This document shows, one piece after another, positions 61,542 through 64,000 of a stretch of DNA of 64,000 nucleotides. Each line of letters opens with the position of its first letter. Position 1 is the first letter of the stretch. Below the pieces are notes generated by a model. The model saw only the letters and a program-made list of their open reading frames with translations, ran no database searches and was not told where the DNA came from. Made by a program: the position numbers and the translations under genes. The stretch spans positions 1 through 64,000 of the IMG/VR virus record IMGVR_UViG_3300042885_000570, one strand, 5' to 3'. The DNA is from a virus.

Positions 61542-63746
61542 TTATTTTAAATTTTTAAATGGTGACCTGTTTAGTTTTTGACCTTCACCTAATCCACTTC
61601 TTCCTATATGTCTAAAAGGACTACTCTTTAATTTATACAAATTTTTTGACTTATCCAATTTTAAACTTGCATCATCCATAACAACTCTCTTTGCATAACC
61701 AATATTTGCTTGTTGTATTTTTAAGAAAGACACTAGTGCAGCAAAGGCTACAAGCCTATCCACGTTGAGTCCATCTTGATAAGCTTGCATTTCTTTAAGT
61801 AACATAATATCTGGAATCCTTTCTACTCCATAATGTATCTTAACAGTAGTACCATCATCTTTCTGTATATGATCTATTTCTTCAGATAAGAAATCTTGAG
61901 TATAACTGATCATATGATTCTTGAATAGTACACCTGTATTTCTCCATCCATACTCTTGGAATACATTAGCATTAGCTCCTACATCTTTTAAGAATACTAT
62001 TTGGTTTCTTGGTACTAGGTATCTTTGTTTCTTTCTAGCTAGCATATGATTTATAAACTGTGAGATATTGTTCTCCACAATTGTAAAGGCATTATACCAT
62101 TCTATTATTAGTTCTAGTCTCTCATGTGTTTTATTGATATCATCAAATCTTCCGCACCATGCTGCTACAATCTTGTCTCTTTCTATAAATGTCTCAGCCT
62201 CACCGTTAGTAATCTTAGTCACTTCAACCGGTGCTTTCATTACATAGATGGAACATAGTGATTCTGAGGTAGTTGTCTTACCTTCTGCAACAGGGTCAAT
62301 ACTTGCATAGTACATTCCATATGTAGGATCAGGTACTGGTCTTTCCCATACTACTAGTGTACCAGTTTTATCTTCTGTCTTTTTAGATATAGGAAACTCT
62401 GATATTGGTAATTTATTTGTAGATTTTACTTTTACTTTACCTGTCTCATCTCTAGATATATCTAGATGCTCTGATGAATATTCTTTTTCTTCTATTCTTC
62501 TTATCTGTGCATTAACTAAATGAGGAGGAAACTTAGCTGCTTTTCTAAATGCAAATGCCTCTTCTATATTTCTTGGATGCTGAGAAACCTCAAGTTGATA
62601 ATCTTTAGCTTCCTTGTTTTTCTTTATCTCTTCAAAATATTCATCTAATGCTACTAATGCTTCTTCAACAAGTGAATTACCATAGTCATCTATGTAAGGT
62701 GGCATTGACCACTGCTCAGGTATAAATAAACCTGACTGACCTATTGTACCATCTTTATCTATAAGATTAGTGTCTACAGGATATATATCATTACTAGTAG
62801 GATCAAGTATCATTTTCTTTAAAGGCTCACATTGTTCCAAATCCCCTACTGATCCTGCTGCTATAAATAATCCAGTGGTTATCATACCTGATTTAAGTGC
62901 TGGTTTGATATATCCAAATGTAGTATCCATCTTAGGAGCAATTCCTGCTTCTTCATGAAAGAAGAACTTAACCGGACCCCCAACACCATTTGTTGGATCT
63001 TTCTCAAATGACATACCTTGCATAGTACCTTTAAGTCCTACTTCAGCTTTTCTATCACCTTTTCTTATCTCAATCTTTTGTTGCCACATCATCACCTTGT
63101 CTGGAGACATAGGTCTATACCATGCCGTGTGCTCATTTAAGAATGCTGCGTACTCTGATAAGAATTTCCACGTACCTTTCTCATTAATGTAATCTTTCAG
63201 GGAGGCACCCATCTTTAGAGTAACCCCTGCTTCAAACCATAACTGATTAATAAGCTTACCTGCGTGAAAATATGATGATGCTATCTGACGTTTTTTAAGA
63301 ATAGCTACGTGCATGTAATTTATCTCTGCAAGTATTTCATATAACGCCATATGATATTGAGCATCTCTTATCTTAGCAAATCCAAACTTTTGCTCCTCCT
63401 TATCAAAGATAGGTAAGAAGTTTAACCACATGTAATAATCTCTAGTAAGATACCATGACTTATTATTTGCTTTAACTATTACACCTAATCTGCATTTAGC
63501 TTTCTGGTCATCCCAGTATTTAATAAAATCTTTAGATTTAAATGGAGCTACACAATATACCTTGTCCCTGTTGAATCTTGTAGACTCAGAATTAAATATG
63601 GCATTAGTATTTTCATCAAATTCATACTCACCTGGTTCTCTAAATATTGACTTTATATAATCACCAAAATCTTTTCTACTATCAAATGTAGTAGTAGTCC
63701 AGGTACCATTATCCCAGGTTGGTATATTTGTATATATGTTTTCCAT
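61542..63746 (-). CDS. terL: Terminase large subunit (734 aa)
   Basis: DNA-packaging motor. The ATPase half has a divergent Walker A (residues 151-164, KKRQIASSYFHAGK) and a Walker B with the catalytic Glu (VKFFFHEEAG, 259-268). The RNase H-like nuclease half shows the three acidic positions: YYASIDPVAEGK (D484), FTIVENN (E558) and GLNVDRLVAFAAL (D663). Coupling motif and adenine-binding features are not clear by eye. Length fits crAss-like TerL. It lies directly upstream of the portal and directly after a homing-endonuclease-like ORF (2 bases). The small terminase subunit is not in the window. Confidence 0.95.
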   Translation of the reverse strand: MENIYTNIPTWDNGTWTTTTFDSRKDFGDYIKSIFREPGEYEFDENTNAIFNSESTRFNRDKVYCVAPFKSKDFIKYWDDQKAKCRLGVIVKANNKSWYLTRDYYMWLNFLPIFDKEEQKFGFAKIRDAQYHMALYEILAEINYMHVAILKKRQIASSYFHAGKLINQLWFEAGVTLKMGASLKDYINEKGTWKFLSEYAAFLNEHTAWYRPMSPDKVMMWQQKIEIRKGDRKAEVGLKGTMQGMSFEKDPTNGVGGPVKFFFHEEAGIAPKMDTTFGYIKPALKSGMITTGLFIAAGSVGDLEQCEPLKKMILDPTSNDIYPVDTNLIDKDGTIGQSGLFIPEQWSMPPYIDDYGNSLVEEALVALDEYFEEIKKNKEAKDYQLEVSQHPRNIEEAFAFRKAAKFPPHLVNAQIRRIEEKEYSSEHLDISRDETGKVKVKSTNKLPISEFPISKKTEDKTGTLVVWERPVPDPTYGMYYASIDPVAEGKTTTSESLCSIYVMKAPVEVTKITNGEAETFIERDKIVAAWCGRFDDINKTHERLELIIEWYNAFTIVENNISQFINHMLARKKQRYLVPRNQIVFLKDVGANANVFQEYGWRNTGVLFKNHMISYTQDFLSEEIDHIQKDDGTTVKIHYGVERIPDIMLLKEMQAYQDGLNVDRLVAFAALVSFLKIQQANIGYAKRVVMDDASLKLDKSKNLYKLKSSPFRHIGRSGLGEGQKLNRSPFKNLK

Positions 63747-63748
63747 AA

Positions 63749-64000
63749 TTAAAGTCTTTTATAATGAAACCATTCAGGAGTTGTTATTGTTCCATTTAAG
63801 TATGCTCTTACAGTACTAAATGGTTTATTTAAAAATTCTGATAATTCTTTTCCTGAACCAAATATAGTATTAGTTTTAAGACACTTGATTGATTTTGCAT
63901 TATAATGTTTAGCACCTGAAACACTTATTTTAATTTTTAATTTAGTTTCATCTGAAACATGTGTTCCTGATCTAAAATTACGCATCTTATTTTTAGATTC
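63749..64000 (-). CDS. C-terminal part of a homing-endonuclease-like protein, partial
   Basis: The frame is open to the window edge, so the true start is outside; a Met at 63985 is not necessarily the start. The visible 84 residues match the C-terminal modules of GIY-YIG or HNH homing endonucleases: a NUMOD3-like segment (SDETKLKIKISVSGAKHYN) and a NUMOD1/IENR1-like helix-turn-helix segment (SIKCLKTNTIFGSGKELSEF ... STVRAYLNG). It ends FHYKRL and stops 2 bases before the terL ATG. The catalytic part is not visible. Free-standing homing genes of this kind often sit next to conserved packaging genes. Confidence 0.75.
   Translation of the reverse strand, partial: ESKNKMRNFRSGTHVSDETKLKIKISVSGAKHYNAKSIKCLKTNTIFGSGKELSEFLNKPFSTVRAYLNGTITTPEWFHYKRL

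Overview
The window looks like about 64 kb of a tailed phage of the crAss-like group (Crassvirales), a podovirus-type phage that infects Bacteroidota. The DNA is strongly AT-rich. Starts mostly lack a Shine-Dalgarno sequence. Coupled TAATG and ATGA junctions are common and nearly all stops are TAA. The gene order is the crAss one: large terminase, large portal, scaffold-like protein, major capsid protein, head and tail proteins, a very large P22 gp10-like stabilisation protein, then a run of giant virion 'cargo' ORFs that includes a single-chain RNA polymerase. All long frames read through with the standard code. I see no rRNA, tRNA, CRISPR array or insertion sequence, and no gene-free stretch over 300 bases (the longest, 43280-43438, is 159 bases). 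The family-level assignment is from memory of protein families, because no search could be run.

Layout. 1-1777 is the end of a plus-strand block: the end of an acidic protein, a terminator, then a small operon with a MazG/PRA-PH-like NTP pyrophosphohydrolase, two small soluble proteins and a small membrane protein, closed by a strong terminator. Everything from 1778 to 64000 is on the minus strand, so the two transcription blocks converge at about 1777.

Read in the direction of transcription (right to left), the minus block starts with a partial homing-endonuclease-like ORF next to terL. It continues with terminase, portal, scaffold and capsid (55766-63746); a protein beside the capsid; a group of small, very basic, low-complexity proteins (50994-54610); a ring/connector-type protein; a Dps/ferritin-fold protein with a conserved ferroxidase motif; a probable abundant structural protein; and Cys-rich repeat and fibre proteins (43439-47686), one with a YadA-like head and one with a C1q-like tip. 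After a terminator comes the tail module (35773-43279), with two more ring-type proteins and the 1740-aa stabilisation/muzzle protein. Last is about 34 kb of giant cargo proteins (1917-35773): 1294, 717, 866, 981, 2259, 4015 and 1099 aa, plus a final 44-aa basic protein.

Most interesting content. The 4015-aa protein joins an N-terminal HEXXH zincin motif, an RNA polymerase beta'-like core (DFDVD), a DUF4326-like domain, a cpYpsA-type SLOG domain and an ART-PolyVal ADP-ribosyltransferase-like domain. It therefore combines a virion RNA polymerase with a 'polyvalent' host-takeover protein. The 2259-aa protein upstream carries a RecB/Cas4-type PD-(D/E)XK nuclease site. The 1294-aa protein has eight strand-like segments resembling an outer-membrane beta-barrel. 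A short x-x-GG motif recurs in at least seven proteins of the block. One nine-residue peptide is shared by two unrelated proteins with different codons, which suggests a functional virion sorting or processing signal.
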